42,594 bases of DNA from Chitinophagaceae bacterium (GCA_028288405.1 JAQBNS010000135.1:1-42594), one strand, 5' to 3'. Numbered from the stretch's first letter, positions 8,579-18,269 are shown. Numbers and translations are program-made. The notes: generated by a model from the sequence alone, not told the origin.

Positions 8579-9610
8579 ATGCCTGTCATAGAATCCGATA
8601 AACTGCTGGCCGACATACAAGCGGGTAAATTTGCTCCCGTCTATTTCCTGCATGGTGAAGAAGAATATTACATAGACCTGATTGCGTCAGCTATAGAGCA
8701 TGGTGCCTTGCAGCCACAGGAGAAGGATTTCAATCAGCATATATTGTTTGGCAAAGACCACAGCATGGCCTCCATCTTACAGACGGCGCGTAAGTTTCCC
8801 ATGTTTGCCGAACGTCAATTGGTCATTGTAAAAGAAGCACAGGAATTAAAAGACCTGACCAAAGAAGTTGGGGAGAAGCTGATGTTGAACTATTTAGACT
8901 CTCCATTGCCTTCTACCATCCTGGTGTTTTGCCACAAGAATAAATCATTGGACAAACGTAAAGCATTATACAAGGCCTTAGATAAAAAAGCATTATTACT
9001 CAATTCCGCACCGATTGCCGACTATAAATTGGGCAAATGGGTGCAAACAGAAATCGAGCGTGAAGGCTATAAAGTAAAACCGGAAGTGGCACAGCTCATG
9101 GCAGAATTCATAGGCAATGACCTGCACCGCATCATCAATGAGTTAAAAAAAATCAAAGAGAATCTTCCTAAAAAAGGGGAGACCATCACAGAAGAACTCG
9201 TAGAGAAGTATGTAGGAGTAAGCCGTGAATACAACGTCTTCGAATTAAACAAAGCCATTGGTTTTAAAGATGCTGAAAAGACCTACCGTATTGTCAACTA
9301 TTTTGATTCCAATTCCAAGAATCATCCTTTGGTTGTGACGGTAAGCAGTCTTTTTAATTATTTTGTTAAAGTCATCAAAACCCACGCCAATAGAGACAAA
9401 GGAGAGGGACAATTGGCAGCGGTATTGGGTGTGAATCCGTTTTTTGTAAAAGAATACACGGCAGCAGCTAAAATGTATCCTTATCCCAAATGTGTACGCA
9501 TCATTGAATACATCAGACAGACTGATCTGGCGAGTAAAGGCATTGGCTCACCGAGTGTAGATGACGGTTACATCTTGAAAGAGCTTGTGCATAAAATCTT
9601 TCATGCATAG
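8579..9610 (+). CDS. holA: DNA polymerase III delta subunit
   Basis: HolA is the clamp-loader subunit that opens the sliding clamp. The start of the product (VYFLHGEEEYYID, about residues 16-28) and the ARKFPMFAERQLVIVKEA block are typical, as is the C-terminal helical domain with SREYNVFELNKAIG. I place the start at the ATG at 8579, giving 343 residues, which is the usual length; the open frame continues upstream to 8444 but that part resembles no HolA. It is divergent from tyrS, with 137 bases between the two start codons holding the promoters of both. Confidence 0.93.
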   Translation: MPVIESDKLLADIQAGKFAPVYFLHGEEEYYIDLIASAIEHGALQPQEKDFNQHILFGKDHSMASILQTARKFPMFAERQLVIVKEAQELKDLTKEVGEKLMLNYLDSPLPSTILVFCHKNKSLDKRKALYKALDKKALLLNSAPIADYKLGKWVQTEIEREGYKVKPEVAQLMAEFIGNDLHRIINELKKIKENLPKKGETITEELVEKYVGVSREYNVFELNKAIGFKDAEKTYRIVNYFDSNSKNHPLVVTVSSLFNYFVKVIKTHANRDKGEGQLAAVLGVNPFFVKEYTAAAKMYPYPKCVRIIEYIRQTDLASKGIGSPSVDDGYILKELVHKIFHA

Positions 9611-9642
9611 AGCGGCAAGCCTCATTTTTTTATTACATTTGG

Positions 9643-9680
9643 TTTGTTAGTTTTTTGACAAAATATACTTTGTCAAAAAA
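9643..9680 (+). promoter_or_regulatory. Candidate promoter overlapped by a perfect palindrome
   Basis: A 12-bp perfect inverted repeat (9651-9662 and 9669-9680, TTTTTTGACAAA and its complement, 6-base spacer) lies 38 bases before the TPR gene. It overlaps TATACTTTG at 9664-9672, close to the Bacteroidota -7 element TAnnTTTG but with one extra base, and TTTG at 9643-9646 would be the -33 element, 17 bases upstream. The hairpin has T on its 5' side and A on its 3' side, so it is not a normal terminator for holA. An operator at a promoter is the better reading. Confidence 0.4.
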
Positions 9681-9718
9681 ACAGACGTTACTATTTCGAA
9701 AACATTAGACTTATTCGC

Positions 9719-12703
9719 ATGAATAAAATCATTCATATACTGCTGGTAGTTCTATTGGTAGCGACCTTGCAGGTATCCCATGCCCAGCAGACTCTCAAGC
9801 ATCGTGATCCTGTGCAAAAATACCAAACAGGCCAGGAATTGTTTTCCAAATCCCTTTATGGAGGAGCCAGAGAACAATTCGAAGCTTTTATGCAGGAATG
9901 TCCCACGCATCTTCTAGCTGTCAATGCCCAATACTATGTTGGATTATGTGCTTTGTACCAGGGGCAGCCGGATGCAGAATATTTGATTTCCAAATTTGTG
10001 GAAACTCATCCCGAACATACCAAAACAGGCGAGGCTAATCTCGAAATGGGGACTTATTACTACAATTCGAAGAACTACGACAAGGCGATCGAATTCTTTG
10101 ATAAAGTAGATTGGAGTTCTTTATCTAAGTCTAAACAACTGGAAGGAAAGTTCAGAATCGGCTATTCTTATTTTTCCAAGAAAGATTTTACAAAAGCATT
10201 AAGCTATTTTAATGACAGCAAAAAAAGCGATAACAGGTATCAATATGCTTCTACCTATTATGCTGCTTATATAGAATTCAAAAACGGTTTATACGATGAT
10301 GCCTTAGCCGATCTGGACAAAGCCGAAACCAATGATGAATTCAAATCACTCGTTCCTCAATTAAAGACCAATGTCTTGTACCGCAAAGGAGACTACGATC
10401 AATTGATCAAGTATGCGAAACCGGTTGCAGACGGCTCTGATAAAGTGGTAGGACAATACGAAATTACGTTGCTGTTGGCAGAAGCCTATTTTCAACAAGA
10501 AAAATATACGGACGCTTATACTTACTTTCAGAAAGCTGAAAAGATTCAATCCGGTGCTCTTTCCAGAGACATCGCATACCGTTATGGTTTTTCCAGTTAC
10601 AAGTCTAAGATGTGGGATAATGCCACCAAACAATTTAAACCGATTGCGGGCAACAAAGACACCATCGGACAAGCGGCAGCGTATTACCTTGGCTTGAGTT
10701 ATTTGGTGATGGAGCAAAAAGAAGCAGCGCTGCTTTCCTTCACACAAGCAAGTTCTTCTACTTTTTTACCCAATATCAAAGAAGAATCTGATTTCCTCAT
10801 TGGCAAAATCAGTTTTGATTTGCAACAATATACACAAGCAACCAAACAACTTAAATCATTCATCGAAACGTACCCTAAATCAAAACACCAGGAAGAAGCG
10901 GGCGGCTTATTGGGAGAAGCATTTCTAAATGGTAAAGATTATGTAGCGGCGATTGAATACCTGGAGAGATTAAAGCATAAGAGTATTCGTATCAATACAG
11001 CCTATCAAAAATTGGCCTTTTACAGAGGTGTTGAATTGTACAATCAATCGAAGTTCAACGAAGCCATCACTTATTTCGAACGATCCAATGCCAATCCTTT
11101 CTCTAAAGAAATTCTGCTGGAATCATGGTATTGGATGGGGGAGAGTTATTCTGTATTGAAAGAATACAACTCAGCCATTGAAGCCTATGCACAAGTATTG
11201 AAGGGAGGCACAGACATACATAGTTACAAGGCACGTTACTGTATTGCTTATGCCTACTACAATACGCAAGCCTATGACAAAGCGATTCCTCACTTTAAAA
11301 TCTATACCGATCAATGGGTAGAAGGAGAGAACATCAACTACTACAAGGATGCACTGGTGCGTTTGGGCGATTTGTATTATGTGACCAAGAAATACAGTCA
11401 GGCTATTACGTATTATGATAAAGCTTTATCATCACGTTACCATGAAGCGGATTATGTTATTTTTCAAAAAGGGATCGTTTATAACCTCTCCAATCAAAGT
11501 AATAAAGCCACTGAAAATTTTCAATTGATCATCAGCAAGTATCCTAAGTCAGTTTATTATGATCATGCACTATTTCAGCAGGCTCAACTGTACATGGAAG
11601 GCAGTGAGTACGAGAAAGCCATCAAAGCTTACAGTACCATCATCACTCGTAACGACCCTAACGGCTATATTCCTTATGCGTTGCAAAAAAGAGCCTTGGC
11701 TAATTTTAACCTAAAGAAGTATACGGAAGCCAAAGAAGATTATAAAACCATATTAAACCGCTATGCGCAGCATCCGGTGGGAGAAAGCGCATTGATCGGT
11801 TTGCAGGATATATTGGCATTAGAAGGATCTTCCGATCAATTTGATACTTATTTGAACGAGTACAAAACTGCCAATCCGGATCAAAAGGGATTGAAAGAGA
11901 TTGAATACAATAATGCACTGGCTCAATACAGCAATCAGCGTTACGAACAGTCTGCCAAAAACTTCGAGCAATTCCTCACTCGTTACCCTGATCATGCACA
12001 AGTAGGAGATGCCACCTACTATTTGGCGGAAAGCTATTACAAATTAAAGAAATACCCGGAAGCCGATGCCGCTTACCAGAAAGTATTAGTCAACAAAGAC
12101 AAGTATTATAACAAAGCCCTGTCACGTCTGGCAGATATGGCCAATACACAGAGTAATTCTACTAAAGCCGTTGAGTACTATAGTTTGTTGAATCAATTTG
12201 CCACCGGTGCAAAAGACCGTTACGTTGCCTGGAACGGTTTGATGGAAAATTACTTCAAACTGAAACAACTCGATTCAACGGAACGTTATGCGGATCAAAT
12301 TTTATTAAATGGCAATCAGGTATTGGATGCACAGAACAAAGCCTTATTGTATAAAGCGAAAGTCTATCAGCAACGTACGAAATATGTGGAAGCCACAGAC
12401 TACCTGGTGCAGTTGATGAATAACAACAAGGACGTATATGCTGCTGAAGCGAATTATATGCTGGCAGAAATTCAATACACCAAGAAGGAATACCAACAAT
12501 CTTTAGAGACCTTGTATTCTCTCAATGAGAATTTCGCCACCTATACCGATTGGGTCAATAAAGGATTCCTTTTGATAGCGGAAAACCTCATTGCGACCGA
12601 CGAAACATTCCAGGCCAAGGCAACTTTGCAATCGATCATTGATCACTGTAAGGATCCTGCCATTGTTGAAAAAGCGAAAGCCAGATTAGAACAATTAAAA
12701 TAA
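9719..12703 (+). CDS. Large periplasmic tetratricopeptide-repeat protein
   Basis: The 994-residue product has a signal peptide (about 1-22, ending VSHAQ) and then TPR-like helix pairs for nearly its whole length, with repeated patterns such as YYLGLSYL, KYTEAKEDY, YYLAESYYKLKKYPEADAAY. The repeats have YbgF/BamD character (outer-membrane and periplasmic TPR proteins). No catalytic domain is visible. It begins a run of six closely spaced genes; the next gene encodes an outer-membrane barrel, so a role as periplasmic scaffold for that barrel or for the SPOR and TonB-like proteins that follow is a reasonable inference, not shown. Confidence 0.85.
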   Translation: MNKIIHILLVVLLVATLQVSHAQQTLKHRDPVQKYQTGQELFSKSLYGGAREQFEAFMQECPTHLLAVNAQYYVGLCALYQGQPDAEYLISKFVETHPEHTKTGEANLEMGTYYYNSKNYDKAIEFFDKVDWSSLSKSKQLEGKFRIGYSYFSKKDFTKALSYFNDSKKSDNRYQYASTYYAAYIEFKNGLYDDALADLDKAETNDEFKSLVPQLKTNVLYRKGDYDQLIKYAKPVADGSDKVVGQYEITLLLAEAYFQQEKYTDAYTYFQKAEKIQSGALSRDIAYRYGFSSYKSKMWDNATKQFKPIAGNKDTIGQAAAYYLGLSYLVMEQKEAALLSFTQASSSTFLPNIKEESDFLIGKISFDLQQYTQATKQLKSFIETYPKSKHQEEAGGLLGEAFLNGKDYVAAIEYLERLKHKSIRINTAYQKLAFYRGVELYNQSKFNEAITYFERSNANPFSKEILLESWYWMGESYSVLKEYNSAIEAYAQVLKGGTDIHSYKARYCIAYAYYNTQAYDKAIPHFKIYTDQWVEGENINYYKDALVRLGDLYYVTKKYSQAITYYDKALSSRYHEADYVIFQKGIVYNLSNQSNKATENFQLIISKYPKSVYYDHALFQQAQLYMEGSEYEKAIKAYSTIITRNDPNGYIPYALQKRALANFNLKKYTEAKEDYKTILNRYAQHPVGESALIGLQDILALEGSSDQFDTYLNEYKTANPDQKGLKEIEYNNALAQYSNQRYEQSAKNFEQFLTRYPDHAQVGDATYYLAESYYKLKKYPEADAAYQKVLVNKDKYYNKALSRLADMANTQSNSTKAVEYYSLLNQFATGAKDRYVAWNGLMENYFKLKQLDSTERYADQILLNGNQVLDAQNKALLYKAKVYQQRTKYVEATDYLVQLMNNNKDVYAAEANYMLAEIQYTKKEYQQSLETLYSLNENFATYTDWVNKGFLLIAENLIATDETFQAKATLQSIIDHCKDPAIVEKAKARLEQLK

Positions 12704-12712
12704 TTGCACCTC

Positions 12713-14410
12713 ATGAGCGTATCGAATTTCTTACATAAAGCCTCTCTTTTCACGCTGCATACAGCCCTTTTCACGGCTTGCCTGTCTACCTGTGTCATGG
12801 CACAAACCGGTGGTGAAGTACAAAGTGAAACGGTGGTGATTGAAAAAGACAAAAAACTGGAGTTGCCTCCGGCCAACCGTGAGTTTGAGAAAGTTCCGGA
12901 TCCACAGCCTCAAGCTGCTCCAACGAATAGTAAATACCAGACACAAGATATCGGTATCGTACTTCCACAGTTTGATACCAAGGTAAAAGTACCGACTACT
13001 AAAACGGATGAGCCGGTTGAAATCCATAATCATTATGTAAAAGCCGGCTTGGGTAATTATACAACGCCCTACCTGGAAGCCTTTTTCCATACCGGCAAAC
13101 AAAAGAACTACTCAGCCGGAGCAAGATTGAAGCACCTTTCTTCTACTAACGGACCTTATAAAGGTGTAAAAAATAGTCTCAACGAAATCGATCTTCAGGG
13201 TAAATATTGGTTTAATAAACAATGGGTGAAAGCTTCCATAGGAGTAGGTCGCGAACGCTATACCTGGTATGGAGTGAGCAACCATGACAACGTCAGCGAT
13301 TGGGATGACAACTCTCATAAGATCATTTTTACAAAAGTAAATGCTGAAGTCTCAACCGGCAATATGGGGACTGGAAAATGGAGTTATAACACCGGTGTTA
13401 AATTTGGATATCAATCTGGTAATCATAATAATAAAGAATCTAATATAGATGGTTTATTGAACCTTAATTATCAAAAAGAAAGCAATGTTGCACTGGGTGC
13501 GGATCTCTTTATAGGAAGCAGCAACTACAGTGATTCTGTATCCAGTTTATCCAGAGCATTGGTAGGATTGACTCCGAAATATACCATGACCGGCGACAAA
13601 TGGAAAGCTACTTTCGGATTAAACTATACTTACAGCGGCGATACATTGGATGGTAGCAAAGGCTCTCATCTTTACCCAATGATTGAAGGTAGTTATACCC
13701 TGGTTCCTAATAAATGGATAGCTGAGGCAGGATTTAAAGGAGGTATGGAGAAAAATACCTGGAGTTCTTTAACCGCACAAAACCCTTACTTAGCCAATCG
13801 TAACACACTGGCTAACACCAATAATAAGATCAATTTATATGCTGGTATCAAAGGAAATTTAGGCAATAATATCAATGTAAAAGCAGGGGCGGCTTACCTC
13901 TTGTACCAGAACTTGTCCTATATGACGAACTCGGCAAATGACAGTTCACAATTCAGTATGCTGTATAGTAATGACAACACCTCCGCATTTCATCTGAACG
14001 GTGAAGTGACTTACGATGCCCAACCTTTCCGGACCGGGTTGAAATTGGATTACTACTCTTACAGCATGGGTAAAGATACCATCATCCGGAAGCCATGGCA
14101 TCGTCCATCATTTGTAGGATCTTTCTTTGCCGCTTACACTATTTATAAAAAAATAGTGTTAAGAACAGATATTTATTATATTAGTGGGATCAGTGGACTC
14201 AATTTGGAACGATATGCCACAACCGGGGTATACCAAGAGACGAAACTGGATGCTATATTTGACGTGAATTTAAAAGCTGAATACAGATTTTCTGATGAAT
14301 TTTCAGCTTTTATAGAAGCAAACAACTTATTGTCACAAAAATATCAGCGTTACTTGTATTATCAATCAAGAGGGATAAACCTATTGTTTGGAGTCACGTA
14401 TAGATTTTAA
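12713..14410 (+). CDS. Outer-membrane beta-barrel protein
   Basis: The start is the ATG at 12713, giving 565 residues with a signal peptide ending CVMAQ (about residues 1-31); a TTG at 12704 would also be in frame but adds nothing. After a proline-rich linker (about 60-105) the protein is a series of amphipathic beta strands with aromatic ends, as in the barrels of TonB-dependent receptors, and it finishes with an aromatic residue (GVTYRF), the usual outer-membrane insertion signal. I see no plug domain, so it is not a complete TonB-dependent receptor. Its stop codon overlaps the next start codon by one base (TAATG), indicating translational coupling with the HU/SPOR gene. Confidence 0.85.
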   Translation: MSVSNFLHKASLFTLHTALFTACLSTCVMAQTGGEVQSETVVIEKDKKLELPPANREFEKVPDPQPQAAPTNSKYQTQDIGIVLPQFDTKVKVPTTKTDEPVEIHNHYVKAGLGNYTTPYLEAFFHTGKQKNYSAGARLKHLSSTNGPYKGVKNSLNEIDLQGKYWFNKQWVKASIGVGRERYTWYGVSNHDNVSDWDDNSHKIIFTKVNAEVSTGNMGTGKWSYNTGVKFGYQSGNHNNKESNIDGLLNLNYQKESNVALGADLFIGSSNYSDSVSSLSRALVGLTPKYTMTGDKWKATFGLNYTYSGDTLDGSKGSHLYPMIEGSYTLVPNKWIAEAGFKGGMEKNTWSSLTAQNPYLANRNTLANTNNKINLYAGIKGNLGNNINVKAGAAYLLYQNLSYMTNSANDSSQFSMLYSNDNTSAFHLNGEVTYDAQPFRTGLKLDYYSYSMGKDTIIRKPWHRPSFVGSFFAAYTIYKKIVLRTDIYYISGISGLNLERYATTGVYQETKLDAIFDVNLKAEYRFSDEFSAFIEANNLLSQKYQRYLYYQSRGINLLFGVTYRF

Positions 14411-15363
14411 TGCAGAAAGTGATTGTAGAAAAGTACATATCTGAATTATTAGAACATAACGACTGTGTTATTGTTCCCAGCTTTGGTGCATTCATCAAGC
14501 ATTACGAGAGTGCTTCTATACATCCCATTACACATAAATTCACTCCTCCATACCAGGTGATAGGCTTTAACAGCCGATTGGTATTGAACGACAGTTTGTT
14601 GTTGAAACACATTGCTGTCGGTGAGAAGTGCACAGATGATGAGGCCATGCATCACATCTTATTTTTCATTCATTCGCTAAAACAACACATAAATAAATTT
14701 GGCTTTTTCGAATTCGAAAACATAGGGCGTTTCTTCTTGAACAAAGAAGGCAAATTGCAATTCGACCCTGAATTGACAGACCATTTTTCTGGTGACACCT
14801 TTGGATTAAAAGAGTTTATTGTTCAACCCATCGACAGAACCACTTACACTATGTCTACAAACTATACTAAAACCACTCCTTCTAAAAAAGCTACTGATAA
14901 AGCTAATGACTCGGAAGCCATATCAGGCAGCGCTTTGAAAACAATCTTGATCATGATCCCCATCGTACTGTTGGTAGCCATTGGCGGATTGTTTGTATTC
15001 ATGAAACAAACCGATACCGATTCTATAGCCGGTGTGGATGTGATGGAATTATTGGGGATGAAAGAACACCCCGTGAAGGCACCAGTTGATACGGTAGTAA
15101 CTCCGGTAGAACCTATCGCACCAACTATAGTGGAAGATACGAATGCTGTGTATTCCGTAATTGTAGGTTCTTTCCAAAATGATAAGCACGCGCAAAAATT
15201 CAGCAAGAAACTCAATAAAAAAGGATTGTCTACCGTTGTGATAGAAGGCGACGGTTATTTCAGAGTTGCGTTGGATAATGTAGGAAATAAAACTACCGCT
15301 CTGGGAAAACGTGAAGAACTGCTAGCCAGCTGCGGCGAAGACATCTGGATCATGAAGAAATAA
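14410..15363 (+). CDS. HU-like (CCDC81 type) and SPOR-domain membrane protein
   Basis: The N-terminal part (about 1-145) is the Bacteroidota CCDC81-like HU fold: VEKYISELLEHNDCVIVPSF, GFNSRLVLNDSLL, and FGFFEFENIGRF. A single membrane helix follows at about 177-197 (ILIMIPIVLLVAIGG). The last 80 residues are a SPOR domain (YSVIVGSFQN, GYFRVALDN), which in known proteins binds peptidoglycan stripped of its side chains at division sites. So an HU-like cytoplasmic domain is tied to a wall-binding domain. The 317-residue length is usual for this family. It overlaps the barrel gene by one base and is 21 bases from the TonB-like gene. Confidence 0.87.
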   Translation: MQKVIVEKYISELLEHNDCVIVPSFGAFIKHYESASIHPITHKFTPPYQVIGFNSRLVLNDSLLLKHIAVGEKCTDDEAMHHILFFIHSLKQHINKFGFFEFENIGRFFLNKEGKLQFDPELTDHFSGDTFGLKEFIVQPIDRTTYTMSTNYTKTTPSKKATDKANDSEAISGSALKTILIMIPIVLLVAIGGLFVFMKQTDTDSIAGVDVMELLGMKEHPVKAPVDTVVTPVEPIAPTIVEDTNAVYSVIVGSFQNDKHAQKFSKKLNKKGLSTVVIEGDGYFRVALDNVGNKTTALGKREELLASCGEDIWIMKK

Positions 15364-15384
15364 TCAGGAGTTCCTGAATAAACC

Positions 15385-16224
15385 ATGCATATCAATTACA
15401 GAACAGACGAGAAGTACAACAACAGAGGATTGCTCATATCCATCGCAATTCACGGTGCGTTGTTGCTCGGCTTTTTTTTTATAATAGTAATGAAAAATCC
15501 TCCTGACATTCCATTGCTACAAGATGGTTCCGGAGTTCCCATTAATTTTGGTTTTGATGACTACGGCATGGGAGACAACAATGAACAGCCTTCTGTAACC
15601 GAATCAGTACCTGTGAAAGAAGAGCCTCAGGAAGAAGCAAAGCCTGCTGATGCCGATCAGTCTGAAGTGGTGACTACAACAGAAGAAACTCCTTATAAGA
15701 TAGAAGAGAAGAAAGAAAAGGAGAAGAAAACTGTCGACCCTAAGCAAGTTACAGAAAAAGTAAAAGATACGAAGGAAACAAAGCCTGCGACAGAAGCCAA
15801 ACCATCTACTACTACTAAAGTAGACAAACGAAATTCCATGGGTAACGGCGATAAAAATACAGCCGGTGATCAGGGTAAGGAGAACGGTACATTAGATTCT
15901 AAAAACTATTATGGCAATGCCGGAAACGGCGGAAATGGTGCCGGTGGTAATGGCGGTCCTTCTTTGAACATGTCAGGCTGGAGATGGACAAGTGCTCCCA
16001 AAGTAAAAGACAATTCCAGTGAATCCGGTAAAATTGTTTTCAAAATCGTCGTAGATGAGGATGGTACTATCCTTTCAGCCATACCGGTAGAAAATCAATT
16101 GAGTCCAGCTGTTACGAAATTTTATAAAGATGCTGTAATGGATCTTACACTCGAAAAGACAAGTGGTAACAAGGCTGCTGAAAACTCAGTAGGTTACATT
16201 ACCTTTATTATCCGCACTAAGTAA
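15385..16224 (+). CDS. TonB-like energy transducer protein
   Basis: A short cytoplasmic tail and one membrane helix (about 15-36) are followed by a typical DxxGxGDN stretch, a long Lys/Glu/Pro/Thr-rich periplasmic linker (about 66-150), an Asn/Gly-rich spacer (about 172-193) and a C-terminal domain of the TonB type (GKIVFKIVVDEDGTI). Such proteins carry energy from an ExbB/ExbD motor to the outer membrane. No exbB or exbD is present in this locus, although relatives of this gene often sit directly behind them. An AGGAG lies 14 bases before the ATG inside a TCAGGAGTTCCTGA palindrome. FolC starts 9 bases downstream. Confidence 0.8.
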   Translation: MHINYRTDEKYNNRGLLISIAIHGALLLGFFFIIVMKNPPDIPLLQDGSGVPINFGFDDYGMGDNNEQPSVTESVPVKEEPQEEAKPADADQSEVVTTTEETPYKIEEKKEKEKKTVDPKQVTEKVKDTKETKPATEAKPSTTTKVDKRNSMGNGDKNTAGDQGKENGTLDSKNYYGNAGNGGNGAGGNGGPSLNMSGWRWTSAPKVKDNSSESGKIVFKIVVDEDGTILSAIPVENQLSPAVTKFYKDAVMDLTLEKTSGNKAAENSVGYITFIIRTK

Positions 16225-16233
16225 TTCCTTTTC

Positions 16234-17529
16234 TTGACATTCGAAGAAGCCACACACTACTTATTTTCTTCTTTTCCTTCCTTTGAAAAAAGTGGCAAAA
16301 CAGGCATCAATGAAGGACTTCGCATCACCAGAGATTTTTTACAGGTACTTGGAAATCCACACTTAAAATTACGTTGCGTTCATGTTGCCGGTACCAACGG
16401 CAAAGGAAGTTCCTCGCATTTTCTCGCTTCTATTCTGCAAGAAGCAGGTTATAAAACCGGTTTGTTTACTTCTCCTCATGTTAAATCGTTTACCGAACGT
16501 ATTCGTATCAATGGAATAGAGATTCCTGAACAAGCAGTCGTGGACTTTATTGTAAACAATAAAGCTACATTGGATCAACTGAAACCTTCTTTTTTTGAAA
16601 TCACTACAGTGATGGCCTTTGAATATTTTGCGTTACAAAATATTGATGTAGCCATCATCGAAACCGGACTTGGAGGACGATTGGATTCAAGTAATGTCAT
16701 TGAACAACCTCTTGTTTGTCTGATTACAAATATAGGTTTTGATCATACGGAAATGCTGGGGAATGATCTTCCAAGTATTGCAGCAGAAAAAGCAGGTATT
16801 ATCAAAGCCGGCAGACCTGTTGTACAGAGCGAATCTAATGCCTCTTACAATGCTGTTATTAAAGCTAAAGCCGATGCGTTGAACGCGCCTTTAGTCCTTG
16901 CTCAAGACCGTTGGAGTGCTAATTATAGGATTTGGAAAAACGGCATCGGACGAATAGAATTGGACGATCATTTCGCCAATAAGAAGTATGATTTGCAAAC
17001 ACCTTTGGCAGGGATCTATCAAACCAATAACTTATGTGGTGTATTGGAAACTTGTCGTGTATTGCGAGAAGAAGGTTTCACGATCAACCATGAAAGCATT
17101 GGCAGAGGAGTCTCTCAGGTATTGACCAATACGCACATGAAAGGTCGCTGGCAAACGCTTTCCTTAGATCCCCTGATCATTTGTGATGCCGTGCACAATA
17201 TATCAGGATGGCAACAAGTGTTGTATCAATTGAAACATATGCCTAAACCTTGTGGTGTTATGATCTTAGGTTTTTCCAGTGATAAAAAACCTGAGCAGTT
17301 TATCGATACTATTCCATCAGGCACCAAAGTCATCTTTTCCAATTTCCAAAATAAGAGAGCGAGCAATCCTTCTACATTGTGTGAGTATGCCTTGAACAAA
17401 GGCTTGGAAGCCTACACAGTCGAGAATGTAAACGAAGCCCTTGAAAAATCAAAGCTGTTACTTCCAACAGGAAGTTTTATCTTTATAGGCGGAAGTATTT
17501 ATTTATTATCAGAATTGAATAACATTTAA
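16234..17529 (+). CDS. folC: Bifunctional folylpolyglutamate / dihydrofolate synthase
   Basis: FolC adds glutamate to (dihydro)folate with ATP. The P-loop HVAGTNGKGSSS at 50-61, LFTSPHVKSFTERIRING, IIETGLGGRLDSSN and the DAVHN block in the C-terminal domain are diagnostic. The 431-residue length is standard. The start is TTG: no in-frame ATG exists near the N-terminus, and the sequence TFEEATHYLFSSFPSFE is the normal beginning. The gene is 9 bases after the TonB-like gene and 6 before trmB, so it is likely co-transcribed with them; the link appears to be positional, not functional. Confidence 0.95.
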   Translation: MTFEEATHYLFSSFPSFEKSGKTGINEGLRITRDFLQVLGNPHLKLRCVHVAGTNGKGSSSHFLASILQEAGYKTGLFTSPHVKSFTERIRINGIEIPEQAVVDFIVNNKATLDQLKPSFFEITTVMAFEYFALQNIDVAIIETGLGGRLDSSNVIEQPLVCLITNIGFDHTEMLGNDLPSIAAEKAGIIKAGRPVVQSESNASYNAVIKAKADALNAPLVLAQDRWSANYRIWKNGIGRIELDDHFANKKYDLQTPLAGIYQTNNLCGVLETCRVLREEGFTINHESIGRGVSQVLTNTHMKGRWQTLSLDPLIICDAVHNISGWQQVLYQLKHMPKPCGVMILGFSSDKKPEQFIDTIPSGTKVIFSNFQNKRASNPSTLCEYALNKGLEAYTVENVNEALEKSKLLLPTGSFIFIGGSIYLLSELNNI

Positions 17530-17535
17530 TCCACC

Positions 17536-18204
17536 ATGGGAAGAAAAAAGCAGGAGCGTTTCAGACAAAATGAAGTCAGTGAAAACATTGTACAACCTGG
17601 TAAGGAAAACTATCTAAAAATAAAAGGTCACTGGAACGAACACTTCGGAAATGATCATCCCATTATATTGGAAGCTGGTTGTGGAAGAGGAGAGTATACC
17701 GTGGGATTAGCAGCGGTCTATCCTGATCAGAACTACGTAGGCGCTGATATCAAAGGTTCAAGAATATGGAAAGGCAGTTCGATTGCCAATACAGCAGGTT
17801 ATAAAAATGCTGCGTTCCTTCGTACTAAGTTACAAAACCTGACAGATTTTTTCGCACCCAATGAGTTGAGTGAAATTTGGGTAACCTTCCCGGATCCAAG
17901 GCCTAAAGAAGGAGAAGAGAAATTGAGGTTAACGAGTCCTCGTTTCATGGACATGTACAAAGACATGTTGAAACCCAATGGAAAATTGCATTTGAAAACA
18001 GATAGCGTGTTATTATTTGAATACACGTTAGAGCTGTTGCAATCAGGAGAAATCAAGGGAGTAGAGAATTTGATTTTTACGAGAGACTTGTACAGTGATC
18101 CAGTTTTGTTGCCTCAGCATCATGGTATACAAACGACTTACGAGAAGAAGTTTATGGCAGAGGGGTTTAAGATTAATTATTTAAGTTTTACTTTTAAAAA
18201 GTAG
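17536..18204 (+). CDS. trmB: tRNA (guanine-N7-)-methyltransferase
   Basis: TrmB makes m7G46 in the variable loop of tRNA with S-adenosylmethionine. The AdoMet motif ILEAGCGRGEYTVGLA, the second acidic strand YVGADIKGSRIW, and IWVTFPDPRPKE are the family signatures; the last is the PDP catalytic block. The 222-residue length is normal. A short basic N-terminus (GRKKQERF) is usual in Bacteroidota members. It ends the six-gene run that begins at 9719, and 327 noncoding bases follow. Confidence 0.94.
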   Translation: MGRKKQERFRQNEVSENIVQPGKENYLKIKGHWNEHFGNDHPIILEAGCGRGEYTVGLAAVYPDQNYVGADIKGSRIWKGSSIANTAGYKNAAFLRTKLQNLTDFFAPNELSEIWVTFPDPRPKEGEEKLRLTSPRFMDMYKDMLKPNGKLHLKTDSVLLFEYTLELLQSGEIKGVENLIFTRDLYSDPVLLPQHHGIQTTYEKKFMAEGFKINYLSFTFKK

Positions 18205-18269
18205 ATTCTTATTTATTCTAAAATTGATTATTGTTTGCATTGTAAGGAGGTTTATTAATCTTGTTTTTA

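Noticed and set aside
9651-9680. Reading the palindrome after holA as a terminator
   Set aside because: T is on the 5' arm and A on the 3' arm, so no U run follows the hairpin in either direction.
15472-15480. T9 run in the TonB-like gene as a phase switch
   Set aside because: The frame is continuous and the run codes for phenylalanines in the membrane helix, which explains it.
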